64,000 nt of DNA from Paraburkholderia terricola (GCF_900142195.1 NZ_FRAB01000027.1:26916-90915); one strand, 5' to 3'. Positions 16,086-25,979 are shown, counted from the stretch's first letter. Notes: generated from the letters alone by a model not told the origin. Numbers and translations are program-made.

Positions 16086-17276
16086 TCAAACGATATTCAT
16101 CGCCAACGCACTCTCGCGATAATGCTGGCTCGCCTTCTCCGCATCGCCGAGTTGTTCATGCAAGCGCGCCAACGCGCGATGCGAACGAATCTTCAACGTC
16201 TCGTTATCGGCGAGTTTCAGCGCGCGTTCGAGGAACGATTGCGCCTTGCCCCACAGTTGCTGATGCAGACACAAGCGGCCCAACGCGAACAGCAAGTCCG
16301 CATCTTCCGGGCGATCCTTCTGCCATGCCTCGGCCTTCTGGATCAACGGCAACGCATCGCCTCCGGCCGTGTCGGGATAACGTCGCAGCAAGCGCGCGTC
16401 CCAGTTCTGCGCGAGCGCCTCCTCGACGATCTTGCGCGCCTCCTGCGGACGATTCAGCGCCACCAGCAGTTCAGCGGCGAGATCGGCGAGACGCGGCGAA
16501 TGACGCTCGGTAGGCGTGAGCGAATGCCACAACTCCAGCAGCGCATCGGCGTTATGACGCCGGTCGCGCAACAAATTCTCCGCCGCCAGTTGACGCAAAC
16601 GCACCGCCACCGCCGGATGAATTGCCTCACGTTTTTCCAGCGTCTTGACGAGCTTGAGCACCTCGCCCCAGTTCTTCAACTGCTGTTGCGCGCGCAGCAT
16701 GATCTGCTGCGCGTGAATCCGCCGCGCGCCCTGCGACTGCATTTCGGTGAGCGCGGTGAGCGCGCCGTCCGCGTCGCGGCCGTCGGCGCGCATGTCGGCG
16801 GTAGCCATCAGGCGCGCGTCCTGCCAGTCGGCTTCCTCGATCTGCGCGAGCCATTCGTCGCGCCGCGCATATTCATGCATGCGGTGCGCCGCGGTGGCCG
16901 CGATCAAGCCGGCCGCGCCCTTGTTGTCGCCGTTCGCGAGCGCATCCTTCGCGGCCTTCTCGGCGCGCGAGAAACGCCCGGCGTACAGATTGCCGATCGC
17001 GTCACGCAGCGCGGCGTGCGCCTTCGCGACCCGCGAGCGCGCACGGTAGGCGGCCACCCGCTGCGGCATGCGCCAGATATTGCGGACAATGCGCAGCAGC
17101 GCGTAGAGCAGGATGAACAGCACCACCAGCCCGACCACGAACAGATTCAGCGAGATGTCGACGCGGTACGGCGGATAGATCAGCAGCACCTGCCCCGTGT
17201 CGAAACGACCGACCACCGCCAGCACCACCGCGACGGCGAACAGCAACGCGAGCCATAGAAGTCCCCGGATCGCCAT
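16086..17276 (-). CDS. hemY: HemY, haem-biosynthesis-associated TPR membrane protein
   Basis: A 396-residue inner-membrane protein of the proteobacterial HemY family (not the protoporphyrinogen oxidase of Gram-positives given the same name). Two hydrophobic segments lie at residues 5-24 and about 42-64, followed by a long helical TPR-like region (repeated patterns such as LAQIEEADWQDARL and ALGRLCLHQQLWGKAQSFLERAL). It starts two bases after the hemD/X stop codon, so it is co-translated with it. In this family it is thought to help assemble or stabilise the haem pathway. Length and the hem neighbourhood are typical. Confidence 0.95.
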   Translation of the reverse strand: MAIRGLLWLALLFAVAVVLAVVGRFDTGQVLLIYPPYRVDISLNLFVVGLVVLFILLYALLRIVRNIWRMPQRVAAYRARSRVAKAHAALRDAIGNLYAGRFSRAEKAAKDALANGDNKGAAGLIAATAAHRMHEYARRDEWLAQIEEADWQDARLMATADMRADGRDADGALTALTEMQSQGARRIHAQQIMLRAQQQLKNWGEVLKLVKTLEKREAIHPAVAVRLRQLAAENLLRDRRHNADALLELWHSLTPTERHSPRLADLAAELLVALNRPQEARKIVEEALAQNWDARLLRRYPDTAGGDALPLIQKAEAWQKDRPEDADLLFALGRLCLHQQLWGKAQSFLERALKLADNETLKIRSHRALARLHEQLGDAEKASQHYRESALAMNIV

Positions 17277-17278
17277 GA

Positions 17279-19321
17279 TTAACCTCGGCTCCGGTATTGA
17301 TTGACGGCTTGCAAACTCGTGTTCAGATTCGGCAGTTCAACCGCGGCCGAGCCGGCATCCACCTGTTTGAGCAGATCGGCCACGGTCTGCGTGTTCTTCG
17401 ACGAATTGTCGAAGTAGCGCGTGAGTGCGGCATCCGCCGCGTGCAGGTCGGACTTCAGCGTGGTCTGGTTGCGCGAGAGCAGCGCGAGGCGCGCCGACAG
17501 CAAGCGCATCTTCAGATTCTCGCGCATGAAGTAGCCTTGATCGGGCGCGACCAGCATCGCGTCGGCGTTGTCGATGCGGCGCACCTGCACGAGGCTCGTC
17601 AACTGCTGGCCGATGCCGCTGGAGACTTCGCGCCACCACACCTTCCAGCGCGGCTCGCCGGTGGCCGCGGCCACCTTGGCGGTGTCCGACCACGTGGCGG
17701 CCTTCGGCGTGGCGCGAGCGATCGGCGCCTCGCCGGAAAGCGGCAGGCTGTCGACCTGGTCGATCGCGTTGTCGAGCTTGATGGCGAGGCCGGTCAAGTC
17801 GGTGGAGGGCGCCGCCTTCAGCTTGTCGATGTCTTGCGCGATCGCCTTGCGCACCGCCACCACTTGCGCGTTGTCCGACGCGGCGAGTCGCGTGTCGGCG
17901 CTTTGCAGCGCGAACAGCGCGAGTTGCGTGTTGCCGGTGAGCTGCAACTGCTGGCTCGCGGCCGAGAGCATCTGGCCGACTTCGGCGAGCGTCCAGTCGT
18001 CGCGATTGCGCGCGAGATCGGCGTATTGCTGTTGCAACGCCTGGTGCGCGGCTTGCGTATCGGCGAGCTTGCCTTCGAGCTGCGCGACGTGCGCGTCCGC
18101 TTGATGAACCGTGGCGAGCGCCTGTTCGGTCTTGATGCGCAGTTCGTTGGTCTGCGTGTCGTTGGCTTGCTGGCGCTGCGCGAGCTGCTGCTCGGCGCGC
18201 TCCACCTTGCGGTTGAGCGCATAGCCGCCCACGCCCGCGGCGCAAGCAATGATCACGACGACAAACCACAGCAGCGGTCCGCTCGCGCTGCGGCGCTTTT
18301 GCGCTTCATAGGGCGTGAAGGGTTGATTCGGCGGCAGCCCGCTGCTCGCGGCGGGCTGGGGTGAAGCGTTCGTGGATGCGTTCGTTTCTGTCATGCGTGA
18401 TTTAGCCGGTGAGTGAGCCGGGTTGGACGGTACCGGTTTAACTGCGGAAGGTGCGGCTGCGGGTGCGGCGGCCGATGCGGCTGCAAGCAAGGCGCGAGCG
18501 ATGCGCTCGTCGCCCGCGCCGGACACCGTAATGCTATCAAAACCCAATGCCCGCGCGGTCTGCGCGATACGGGGATGCGGCGTGACGAGCGCGGCGTGTT
18601 TGAGCTGCGCGAGTTCGTCGGCGGTGAGATGTTCCTGTGCGAGTTCGTGCAGATTGCGCACGCCTTCCGAACTGGTCAACAGCCACGCATGCGGCGCGCC
18701 GGCGAGCAGTTCGTGCACGCGCGCCCATGCGCCGATCGACGGCTCCGGCACGAGTCGCCGATACGCCGCGACCGTTTCGACTTCGGCGCCCGCTTCGCGC
18801 AGACGCTCGGCCAGCCACTCTCGGCCGCCGTCGCCGCGCACGATCAGCACGCGCTTGCCTTCGAGATTCGCCGCGCCGAGCGCGGCATCGATCGCCGCGA
18901 ACAGGCCCTCGGAATCGAAGCGCCCGTTGTCGTCATCGGCGCCGGAGGCCGGACTGATCACGTTGTACGCCGGCGCGGCGACGCCGTGGCGCACCAGCGC
19001 CTGCACGCTGCCCGGCCCGACCACGCCGATCGGCAGCGCATGCGGCCAGATCGCGCCGCTTTTGGCAAACGCATGATCGATGGCGTTCGGCGAGACGAAC
19101 ACGACCAGCGCATAGCGTTCGAGTGAAGCCAGCGCCGCGCGCAACGGCGCTTCGTCGGCAACGGGCGCGATGTCGATCAGCGGGAAATCCAGCGTGACGA
19201 TGCCGGCCGCCGCGAGCCGCGCGGCGAGCTCGCTCGACTGACCGGCCGGCCGTGTAATCACAGCCGTGAACGCCGCGCGCGCGGCGGATGATGAAGTGTT
19301 GCCGAAAGTGTCGGCGGTCAT
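17279..19321 (-). CDS. hemDX: HemD-HemX fusion: uroporphyrinogen-III synthase plus membrane protein
   Basis: A 680-residue fusion. The ATG at 19321 overlaps the hemC stop by one base (TGATG). Residues 1 to about 265 are uroporphyrinogen-III synthase, which cyclises hydroxymethylbilane (VFVSPNAIDHAF, VVGPGSVQAL, LIVRGDGGREWLAERL, LLTSSEGVRNL). An Ala/Pro/Ser-rich linker follows, then a membrane helix at about 348-368 (GPLLWFVVVIIACAAGVGGYA), a coiled-coil stretch rich in Gln and Ala, and the HemX domain. An internal ATG in the linker could yield HemX alone, but the frame is continuous. This fused form is known in Burkholderiales. Confidence 0.94.
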   Translation of the reverse strand: MTADTFGNTSSSAARAAFTAVITRPAGQSSELAARLAAAGIVTLDFPLIDIAPVADEAPLRAALASLERYALVVFVSPNAIDHAFAKSGAIWPHALPIGVVGPGSVQALVRHGVAAPAYNVISPASGADDDNGRFDSEGLFAAIDAALGAANLEGKRVLIVRGDGGREWLAERLREAGAEVETVAAYRRLVPEPSIGAWARVHELLAGAPHAWLLTSSEGVRNLHELAQEHLTADELAQLKHAALVTPHPRIAQTARALGFDSITVSGAGDERIARALLAAASAAAPAAAPSAVKPVPSNPAHSPAKSRMTETNASTNASPQPAASSGLPPNQPFTPYEAQKRRSASGPLLWFVVVIIACAAGVGGYALNRKVERAEQQLAQRQQANDTQTNELRIKTEQALATVHQADAHVAQLEGKLADTQAAHQALQQQYADLARNRDDWTLAEVGQMLSAASQQLQLTGNTQLALFALQSADTRLAASDNAQVVAVRKAIAQDIDKLKAAPSTDLTGLAIKLDNAIDQVDSLPLSGEAPIARATPKAATWSDTAKVAAATGEPRWKVWWREVSSGIGQQLTSLVQVRRIDNADAMLVAPDQGYFMRENLKMRLLSARLALLSRNQTTLKSDLHAADAALTRYFDNSSKNTQTVADLLKQVDAGSAAVELPNLNTSLQAVNQYRSRG

Positions 19322-20331
19322 CACTCGCCGGTCACCGCGCTGTCTGTCGAACCGGAGGCCGACGCGGGACCGCTCGCCGTGCTCAGCGCGCGGACGATCT
19401 CCATCGCGCCTTGCTGTTCGAGCGCGCTCGCCACTTGCTGGCCGAGCGCGATCGCGCGTTCGACGTTGGGCGCGGGCGCCGAGGCCTGCGCGCTCAACAC
19501 GCGTTGCCCGTCGGGCGTGGCGACGATGCCGCGCAGATGCAGCGCGCCGTCGTGCCACATGGCATAGGCCGCGAGCGGCACCTCGCAACTGCCGCCGAGC
19601 ACGCGCGACACCATGCGCTCCGCTTCGACGGCCAGCGCCGTATGGTCGTGATGCAGCGGCGCGAGCCAGGCCGCGAGGTCGGCGCGATCGGCGCGAATCT
19701 CGATGCCGAGCGCGCCCTGACCGGCGGCGGGCAAGCTGTCCTCGGGGTCGAGCAGCGCGCGGATGCGCGCCTCGAGACCCAAACGCTTCAAACCGGCCGC
19801 GGCCAGAATGATCGCCGCATAGTCGCCGCGATCGAGTTTCGACAGACGCGTATCCAGATTGCCGCGCAGCGGCCGCACCACGAGGTGCGGATAACGGATG
19901 CGCAGCATCGCCTCGCGGCGCAGGCTGGAGGTGCCGACCACCGCGCCGGCCGGCAGCGCGGCAAGCGAGCCGTAATCGTTGGAGACGAGCGCGTCGCGCG
20001 GGTCCTCGCGTTCCATGATGGTGGACAGCGCGAAGCCCGCGGGCAATTCCATCGGCACGTCCTTGAGCGAGTGCACGGCGAGGTCGGCGCGGCCGTCGGC
20101 GAGAGCGGCTTCCAGCTCCTTCACGAAGAGGCCCTTGCCGCCCACCTTCGACAAGGTGCGATCGAGAATTTGATCGCCGCGTGTCGTCATTCCGAGGATT
20201 TTTACGTCACAAGATGGATATAATTTGTGCAGCGCACATCGCACATGCTCCGCTTGCCACATGGCCAGGCGGCTCTCTCGCGACGCAATCACAAGCGTGT
20301 GGGGTGGCGTGGAAAACGTCTCGGTGTTCAT
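19321..20331 (-). CDS. hemC: hydroxymethylbilane synthase (porphobilinogen deaminase)
   Basis: A 336-residue enzyme joining four porphobilinogen molecules into hydroxymethylbilane. I start at the ATG at 20331 (MNTETFSTPPHTLVIASRES); an upstream ATG at 20379 adds 16 non-family residues. Signature stretches are ASRESRLAMWQ, KGLFVKELE, DLAVHSLKDVP, and LGGSCEVPLAAY, whose Cys carries the dipyrromethane cofactor. The C-terminal tail is Ala/Ser/Gly-rich. It is the first gene of the hemC-hemD/X-hemY operon and faces away from ppc. Confidence 0.97.
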   Translation of the reverse strand: MNTETFSTPPHTLVIASRESRLAMWQAEHVRCALHKLYPSCDVKILGMTTRGDQILDRTLSKVGGKGLFVKELEAALADGRADLAVHSLKDVPMELPAGFALSTIMEREDPRDALVSNDYGSLAALPAGAVVGTSSLRREAMLRIRYPHLVVRPLRGNLDTRLSKLDRGDYAAIILAAAGLKRLGLEARIRALLDPEDSLPAAGQGALGIEIRADRADLAAWLAPLHHDHTALAVEAERMVSRVLGGSCEVPLAAYAMWHDGALHLRGIVATPDGQRVLSAQASAPAPNVERAIALGQQVASALEQQGAMEIVRALSTASGPASASGSTDSAVTGE

Positions 20332-20779
20332 TAGCTTGCTGATCGAATGACGGGGTGTAATAACAAACAATGTTAGCACGCGCCCTGGGGTCCGCCCCGG
20401 CCTCTGCCCCTGTTTCCAGCCTTATGTCATGGGGCGCGGCGGGGCGCCGTGCTGGCGCGGTATCGATGGAGGAGACGGGCCTCACGCGGCGCGCACCTGC
20501 CCCATTCCCGCCTGATCACGCACGGTCGTTCGCGCACCGGAGCTCAGCATGCGGGATGATGCAACGCGGCGCAACGTGCCGATCGCGCAAGTGCAAGCCT
20601 CATGAAAGCAACGAGGCGCGCCGCATGTCGCGCAACGCGCGGCCACCCTCTCCGCGTATCGCCATCGGCGCATACCGTTTCGCGCAGTTCAGATTGCTGT
20701 TCACGTTGCAGTTCATAGTGCAGTTCCGCAGTAGCAGTTCATCACTCAACAGACCCTGGCTTCCCTGAGGAAACCCATC
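20332..20779. other. divergent hemC/ppc intergenic region
   Basis: About 450 bases between divergent housekeeping genes. No gene is supported. GAGG at 20767-20770 is the ribosome site for ppc. Promoters for both directions must lie here but I could not define them confidently. Confidence 0.5.
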
Positions 20780-23700
20780 GTGACGTCTTCCGGATCGGCG
20801 CGCCCTGCCCGCCGCAACACTGCATCGCCCAACGCTTGCGCGGCCGACGCCCCCACGGCCACCGCCGCTTCTTCCACTTCCGCCGCCGCGACATCTACCG
20901 CCGCTCAGTCGATACCGGCCAAACGCGCCCGCCACACCACGCTGGCCGCCAATACCGCTAAAACGCCGAAGGCCGCCAAAACCTCGGTGCCCGTCAAGAC
21001 GGAAAAAGCAGACAAAGCGGTGAAGACGGTCAGGACCGCCAAGGCGACGCAAGCCGCGAACGCCGCCCACGCACTGAAACCGGCCACGACGAAAGCCCCG
21101 AAGGTCAAAGCGGTGGCCAACGGTGCCGACAAAGCACCCATGCTGGAAGCGGTGTCGACCGAGACGATCGCGCCCGCGCCGAAAAACAACGGCCGCACGC
21201 GCGACGACAAAGACCACCCGCTGTTCCAGGACATCCGTTACCTCGGGCGCCTGCTCGGCGACGTGCTGCGCGAGCAGGAAGGCGACGCGGTGTTCGACGT
21301 GGTCGAAACGATCCGCCAGAACGCCGTGCGCTTTCGCCGCGAGGACGACAGCGCCGCCGCGCAGACGCTCGACAAGAAGCTGCGCTCGCTCAGCCCCGAG
21401 CAGACGGTCAGCGTGGTGCGCGCGTTCAGCTACTTCTCGCATCTCGCGAACATCGCCGAGGACCGCCACCGCAATCGCCGTCACCGGATTCACGAACTCG
21501 CCGGCTCCACCTCGCAACCGGGCACCATCGCTCACGCGCTGGAACGGCTCGTCGAGGCGGGCGCCGCCGCGACGCCGGTATTGCAGCAGTTCTTCAACGA
21601 AGCGCTGATCATGCCCGTGCTGACCGCGCACCCCACCGAAGTGCAGCGCAAGAGCATTCTCGACGCGCAGCACGACGTCGCGCGTCTGCTCGCGGAACGC
21701 GATCAGCCGTTGACCGACCGCGAGCGCGCGCACAACGAAGCGATGCTGCGCGCGCGCGTCACGTCGCTCTGGCAAACGCGCATGCTGCGCGACTCGCGCC
21801 TGACCGTCGCCGATGAAATCGAAAACGCGCTGTCGTATTACCGCGCGACCTTCCTCGAGGAAATCCCCGCGCTCTACGCCGATATCGAAGACGCGCTCAC
21901 CGAGCACGGCCTCGCCGCGCGCCTGCCGCCGTTCTTCCAGATGGGCAGTTGGATCGGCGGCGACCGCGACGGCAATCCGAACGTCACCGCCGAAACGCTC
22001 GAACACGCCATCGACCGTCAAGCCGCGGTGATCTTCGAGCACTATCTGGAGCAGGTGCACAAGCTGGGCGCGGAGTTGTCGGTGTCGAACCTGCTGGCCG
22101 GCGCCAGCGACGCGCTCAAGGAACTCGCGGCCGCCTCGCCCGACCAGTCGCCGCATCGCACGGACGAGCCGTATCGGCGCGCGCTGATCGGCATGTACAC
22201 GCGGCTCGCGGCAAGCGCGCGCGTGCGCCTCGGCGAAGGCAGCGTGCCGCTGCGCAGCGCGGGCCGCGGCGCGGCGCCGGTGCGCGCCAAGCCGTATGGC
22301 GACTCCGCCGAGTTCGTGCGCGATCTGCACGTGCTGATCGATTCGCTCGCCGAGCATCACGGCGCGCCGCTCGCGGCCCCGCGCCTGTCGCCGCTCGCGC
22401 GCGCCGCCGAAGTGTTCGGCTTCCATCTGGCGAGCATCGACCTGCGTCAAAGCTCGGACATTCACGAAGCGGTGATCGCCGAACTGTTCAAGCGTGCCGG
22501 CGTCGAGAGCAACTACGCGGCGCTTTCCGAGGACGACAAGCTCAAGGTGCTGCTCGCCGAACTGGCCCAGCCGCGTCCGCTGCGTCTGCCGTATGCCGAG
22601 TACTCCGACCTCGTGAAGAGCGAACTCGGCGTGCTGGAAGAAGCCCGCATCACGCGCGAGAAATTCGGCGCGCGCGCGGTGCGCAACTACATCATTTCGC
22701 ACACGGAGACCGTCAGCGATCTGGTCGAAGTGATGCTGCTGCAAAAGGAAACCGGCCTGCTGCGCGGGCGTCTGGGCGACGCGCACGCTCCGGCGAAAGC
22801 GGGCCTGATGGTGATTCCGCTGTTCGAGACGATCCCCGACTTGCGCAACGCGCCGCACATCATGCGCGATCTGATCGCGCTGCCGGGCGTCGATGCGCTG
22901 ATCGAACACCAGGGCAACGAGCAGGAAGTCATGCTCGGCTATTCCGACAGCAACAAGGACGGCGGTTTCCTCACGTCGAACTGGGAGCTGTATCGCGCCG
23001 AACTCGCGCTGGTGTCGCTCTTCAACGAGCGCGGCATCACGCTGCGCCTGTTCCATGGACGCGGCGGCACCGTCGGCCGCGGCGGCGGTCCGACCTATCA
23101 GGCGATTCTGTCGCAGCCGCCGGGCACCGTCGACGGGCAGATCCGCTTGACCGAGCAAGGCGAAGTGATCGCCAGCAAGTTCGGCAATCCGGAAATCGGC
23201 CGGCGCAACCTGGAAATCGTGGTGGCCGCGACGCTCGAAGCGTCGTTGCTGCCGCATGGCAACGCGCCGGCGCAACTGCCGGTGTTCGAGGAGACCATGC
23301 AGCAATTATCCGACGCGGCGATGGCCTCCTATCGCGCGCTGGTCTACGAAACGCCTGGCTTCAAGGAGTATTTCTTCGAGTCGACGCCGATCTCGGAGAT
23401 CGCCGAACTCAACATCGGCAGCCGTCCGGCGTCGCGCAAGCTGCAAGACCCGAAGCAACGCAAGATCGAGGACCTGCGCGCGATTCCGTGGGGCTTCTCG
23501 TGGGGCCAATGCCGTTTGCTGCTGACCGGCTGGTACGGTTTCGGCAGCGCGGTGGCCGCGCACCTGGACAGCGCGCCGAGCGATGCCGAACGCACGCGCC
23601 GCCTCGCGCTGCTGAAGAAAATGTATAAGACGTGGCCGTTCTTCTCGACGCTGCTCTCGAACATGGACATGGTGCTGGCGAAAACCGACCTCGCGGTCGC

Positions 23701-24004
23701 GTCGCGCTATGCGCAACTCGTGTCGGACAAGAAGCTGCGCAAACATGTGTTCGAGCGGATCGTCGCGGAATGGGAGCGCACGTCGAACGCATTGTCGGAG
23801 ATTACCGGCAAGAGCGAGCGGCTCGCGGAGAATCCGCTGCTAGCGCGTTCGATCAAGAATCGCTTTCCATATCTCGATCCGTTGAATCACTTGCAAGTGG
23901 AGTTGCTCAAGCGTCACCGCGCGGGCGATACCAACGCGCGCGTGCGGCGCGGGATTCATTTGTGCATCAACGGGATTGCGGCGGGGTTGCGTAATACGGG
24001 CTAA
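20780..24004 (+). CDS. ppc: phosphoenolpyruvate carboxylase with a long Ala/Lys-rich N-terminal extension
   Basis: A 1074-residue enzyme that carboxylates PEP to oxaloacetate, replenishing the TCA cycle. The GTG start at 20780 follows GAGG by nine bases. Residues 1 to about 145 are low complexity (Ala, Thr, Lys, Pro), resembling histone-H1-like tails; family homology starts at HPLFQDIRYLG (146-156). Catalytic stretches are LTAHPTEV (His), GYSDSNKDGGF, FHGRGGTVGRGGGP and the C-terminal NTG. The extension makes it longer than the usual 880-1000 residues. An internal ATG at 21140 would remove most of it, but the ribosome site favours the GTG. Confidence 0.97.
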   Translation: MTSSGSARPARRNTASPNACAADAPTATAASSTSAAATSTAAQSIPAKRARHTTLAANTAKTPKAAKTSVPVKTEKADKAVKTVRTAKATQAANAAHALKPATTKAPKVKAVANGADKAPMLEAVSTETIAPAPKNNGRTRDDKDHPLFQDIRYLGRLLGDVLREQEGDAVFDVVETIRQNAVRFRREDDSAAAQTLDKKLRSLSPEQTVSVVRAFSYFSHLANIAEDRHRNRRHRIHELAGSTSQPGTIAHALERLVEAGAAATPVLQQFFNEALIMPVLTAHPTEVQRKSILDAQHDVARLLAERDQPLTDRERAHNEAMLRARVTSLWQTRMLRDSRLTVADEIENALSYYRATFLEEIPALYADIEDALTEHGLAARLPPFFQMGSWIGGDRDGNPNVTAETLEHAIDRQAAVIFEHYLEQVHKLGAELSVSNLLAGASDALKELAAASPDQSPHRTDEPYRRALIGMYTRLAASARVRLGEGSVPLRSAGRGAAPVRAKPYGDSAEFVRDLHVLIDSLAEHHGAPLAAPRLSPLARAAEVFGFHLASIDLRQSSDIHEAVIAELFKRAGVESNYAALSEDDKLKVLLAELAQPRPLRLPYAEYSDLVKSELGVLEEARITREKFGARAVRNYIISHTETVSDLVEVMLLQKETGLLRGRLGDAHAPAKAGLMVIPLFETIPDLRNAPHIMRDLIALPGVDALIEHQGNEQEVMLGYSDSNKDGGFLTSNWELYRAELALVSLFNERGITLRLFHGRGGTVGRGGGPTYQAILSQPPGTVDGQIRLTEQGEVIASKFGNPEIGRRNLEIVVAATLEASLLPHGNAPAQLPVFEETMQQLSDAAMASYRALVYETPGFKEYFFESTPISEIAELNIGSRPASRKLQDPKQRKIEDLRAIPWGFSWGQCRLLLTGWYGFGSAVAAHLDSAPSDAERTRRLALLKKMYKTWPFFSTLLSNMDMVLAKTDLAVASRYAQLVSDKKLRKHVFERIVAEWERTSNALSEITGKSERLAENPLLARSIKNRFPYLDPLNHLQVELLKRHRAGDTNARVRRGIHLCINGIAAGLRNTG

Positions 24005-24057
24005 GCCCGCGTTGAGGCAGGCGGCGGCCGTTCGAGGTCGCTCGTAGCGGCTGCAAT

Positions 24058-24097
24058 GACAAAGCCGGGTGCGAAGCAGTTCGCGTCCGGCTTTGTC
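24058..24097 (+). terminator. hairpin after ppc
   Basis: GACAAAGCCGG (24058-24068) pairs with CCGGCTTTGTC (24087-24097) over an 18-base loop. It is followed by GTTTGTGG, a weak U-tract. It separates ppc from the convergent methyltransferase gene. Confidence 0.65.
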
Positions 24098-24129
24098 GTT
24101 TGTGGAGCGGCGGCACGCTCGATACGCTT

Positions 24130-24882
24130 TTAGTGCGCCTCCACCATCAGCGCGTCGAGCTTGAACGAGCCATCTTCCCGCACGTCGAAATACTCGCGCA
24201 CTTCATCGGGCGAATGTGTCCACAGCGAGCGAATCGCCACCACGCGCGGTTCCGGCGTGCGCATGCGCGCCACCCATGAGCCGAACTCGATGTCGATGCG
24301 CCAACGCTCGCGAATCGATGCGCTGAAACCCGCCGCTTCGAAAAACGCGATCCATTCGTCGGCGCGGTAATCGCGGATATGCGAGCCGTCACGCAACAGT
24401 TCGACCGCCTGGATATGCGTGTCGAGCAACGGATGATCGCTGCCGGCGATGTCGACGAACAACACCTTGCCGCCCGGCTTCAGCACGCGCCGCACTTCGG
24501 CGAGCGCGAGCGGCACGTCGTGCCAGTGATGCGCGCTCATCCGGCTGATCGCCCAGTCGAACGAATGGTCGTCGAACGGCAGCGTTTCGGCGGCGCCCTG
24601 CCGCGTGCGGATGTTCGGGAGACCGCGTTCCTTCGCCGCGCCTTCCACCGTCGCCAGCATGGGCGGCGCGATGTCGTAGGCGACGACCTCCCTCGCGTGC
24701 GGCGCGACCGCGAAACTCGCGTGGCCCGCGCCGCAGCCCATGTCGAGCACCGTCGCGTCGGGCGTCGCCGCGATCGCTTCGGCCAGCGTCCGCAGATCGG
24801 CGCCGCTCGCATGGGTCGGACTCGTCAAATACGCGGCGGCGGTCGAGCCGAAGGCGTCGGCGACCTGATCGTGGTGCTTCAT
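24130..24882 (-). CDS. class I SAM-dependent methyltransferase
   Basis: A 250-residue UbiE/SmtA-like methyltransferase. The SAM-binding motif I is VLDMGCGAGHASFAVA (about residues 45-60), then VVAYDIAPPML, ETLPFDDHSFDWAISRMSAHHW and LKPGGKVLFVDI. The substrate cannot be inferred. It is divergent from an XRE regulator at 25034 with operator-like repeats between them, so that regulator probably controls it. Confidence 0.9.
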   Translation of the reverse strand: MKHHDQVADAFGSTAAAYLTSPTHASGADLRTLAEAIAATPDATVLDMGCGAGHASFAVAPHAREVVAYDIAPPMLATVEGAAKERGLPNIRTRQGAAETLPFDDHSFDWAISRMSAHHWHDVPLALAEVRRVLKPGGKVLFVDIAGSDHPLLDTHIQAVELLRDGSHIRDYRADEWIAFFEAAGFSASIRERWRIDIEFGSWVARMRTPEPRVVAIRSLWTHSPDEVREYFDVREDGSFKLDALMVEAH

Positions 24883-24942
24883 GGAAGACTCCGTTTATCC
24901 AGGTGGGGTTGCTCGGGACGGCATCGCGCCGTGCCTGCCGCT

Positions 24943-24991
24943 ACAATAGAGCCCGCCATGTACCAGTACAAGTTAAGCAATTATTCTGGTA
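24943..24991 (-). promoter_or_regulatory. methyltransferase promoter overlapped by inverted repeats
   Basis: On the minus strand TTGTAC (24971-24966), a 17-base spacer and TATTGT (24948-24943) form a reasonable promoter for the methyltransferase gene. The palindromic TGTACCAGTACA (24959-24970) covers its -35. TACCAG (24961-24966) also repeats inverted as CTGGTA (24986-24991). This is a likely binding site for the divergently encoded XRE protein. Confidence 0.45.
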
Positions 24992-25033
24992 TCAATCACA
25001 CCCCCTAATGCCTCCACGCGCTGCCCGATCAGA

Positions 25034-25846
25034 ATGACCACGCCGTCCACCGCCGACACACCGCCGCCGCTCGACGCCACGCCAGCCCGCGCGCTCGGCG
25101 ACTTCATCCGCGCTCATCGCGAACGGCTCACGCCGCAAGCGGTCGGCCTGCCGCCCGGCCCGCGCCGCCGCACGCCGGGCTTGCGGCGCGAGGAAGTCGC
25201 GCAACTGTGCGGCGTGAGCCCGACCTGGTACACGTGGATCGAGCAAGGCCGGCCGGTTTCCGCCTCCGCCGACGCGCTCGCGCGGATCGCCGTCGCGCTG
25301 CAACTGTCGCGCGCCGAGCGGGCCTATCTGTTCGAACTGGCCGCCCAGCGCGATCCGGCCGAGCCCGATCCGGCCGCCGCCGACGCGCCCGCCACGCTGC
25401 TCGAAACCGTGCAACTCGTGAACGCGCCGGCCTACGTGCTCGACCGCCAGTGGAATGCGCTTGCCTGGAACGAGCGCGCCGCCGATCTGTTCGTCGGCTG
25501 GCTGGACGGCGCGCACGACCGCAATCTGCTGCGTTTCACCTTCACCGAGCCGGCCGCGCGCGAGCTGATCGTCGACTGGGAAACGCGCGCGCGGCGCCTC
25601 GCCGCCGAATTCCGCGCCGACTCGATCCGCCACCTGAACGACGCGCCCACGCGCGCGCTGATCGACTCGCTCAGCGCCGCCAGCGACGCGTTCGCACGCT
25701 TCTGGGCGTCGCAGGACGTGGGCGGCCGTGAAGGCGGGCGGCGTGAGTTCAATCATCCGCGCGAGGGCCGCATCGTCTACGACCAGATCACCTTCAAACC
25801 CGCGCATCGCGAGGACCTGAAGCTGGTGGTGCTGGTGCGGGAATAG
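25034..25846 (+). CDS. XRE-family regulator with MmyB-like ligand-binding domain
   Basis: A 270-residue DNA-binding protein. Residues 25-100 hold the helix-turn-helix with the family phrase RRRTPGLRREEVAQLCGVSPTWYTWIEQGR. The rest is the PAS-like MmyB domain (YVLDRQWNALAWNERAADLF, then the terminal REFNHPREGRIVYDQITF). Such proteins usually control one adjacent divergent enzyme gene, here the methyltransferase. The ligand is unknown. Confidence 0.92.
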   Translation: MTTPSTADTPPPLDATPARALGDFIRAHRERLTPQAVGLPPGPRRRTPGLRREEVAQLCGVSPTWYTWIEQGRPVSASADALARIAVALQLSRAERAYLFELAAQRDPAEPDPAAADAPATLLETVQLVNAPAYVLDRQWNALAWNERAADLFVGWLDGAHDRNLLRFTFTEPAARELIVDWETRARRLAAEFRADSIRHLNDAPTRALIDSLSAASDAFARFWASQDVGGREGGRREFNHPREGRIVYDQITFKPAHREDLKLVVLVRE

Positions 25847-25979
25847 GCGAGTGTTAAAATCTTGGCCTTTGCCGGTTTCTTCGTTTCGGCGGCGCATTTA
25901 GCGTATCCGGCGTGCCTAAGGTACGTGTATCCAACCAGGCGCCGTCAGCCTCTCACCGCTCGTTCAACTGCCCAACACC

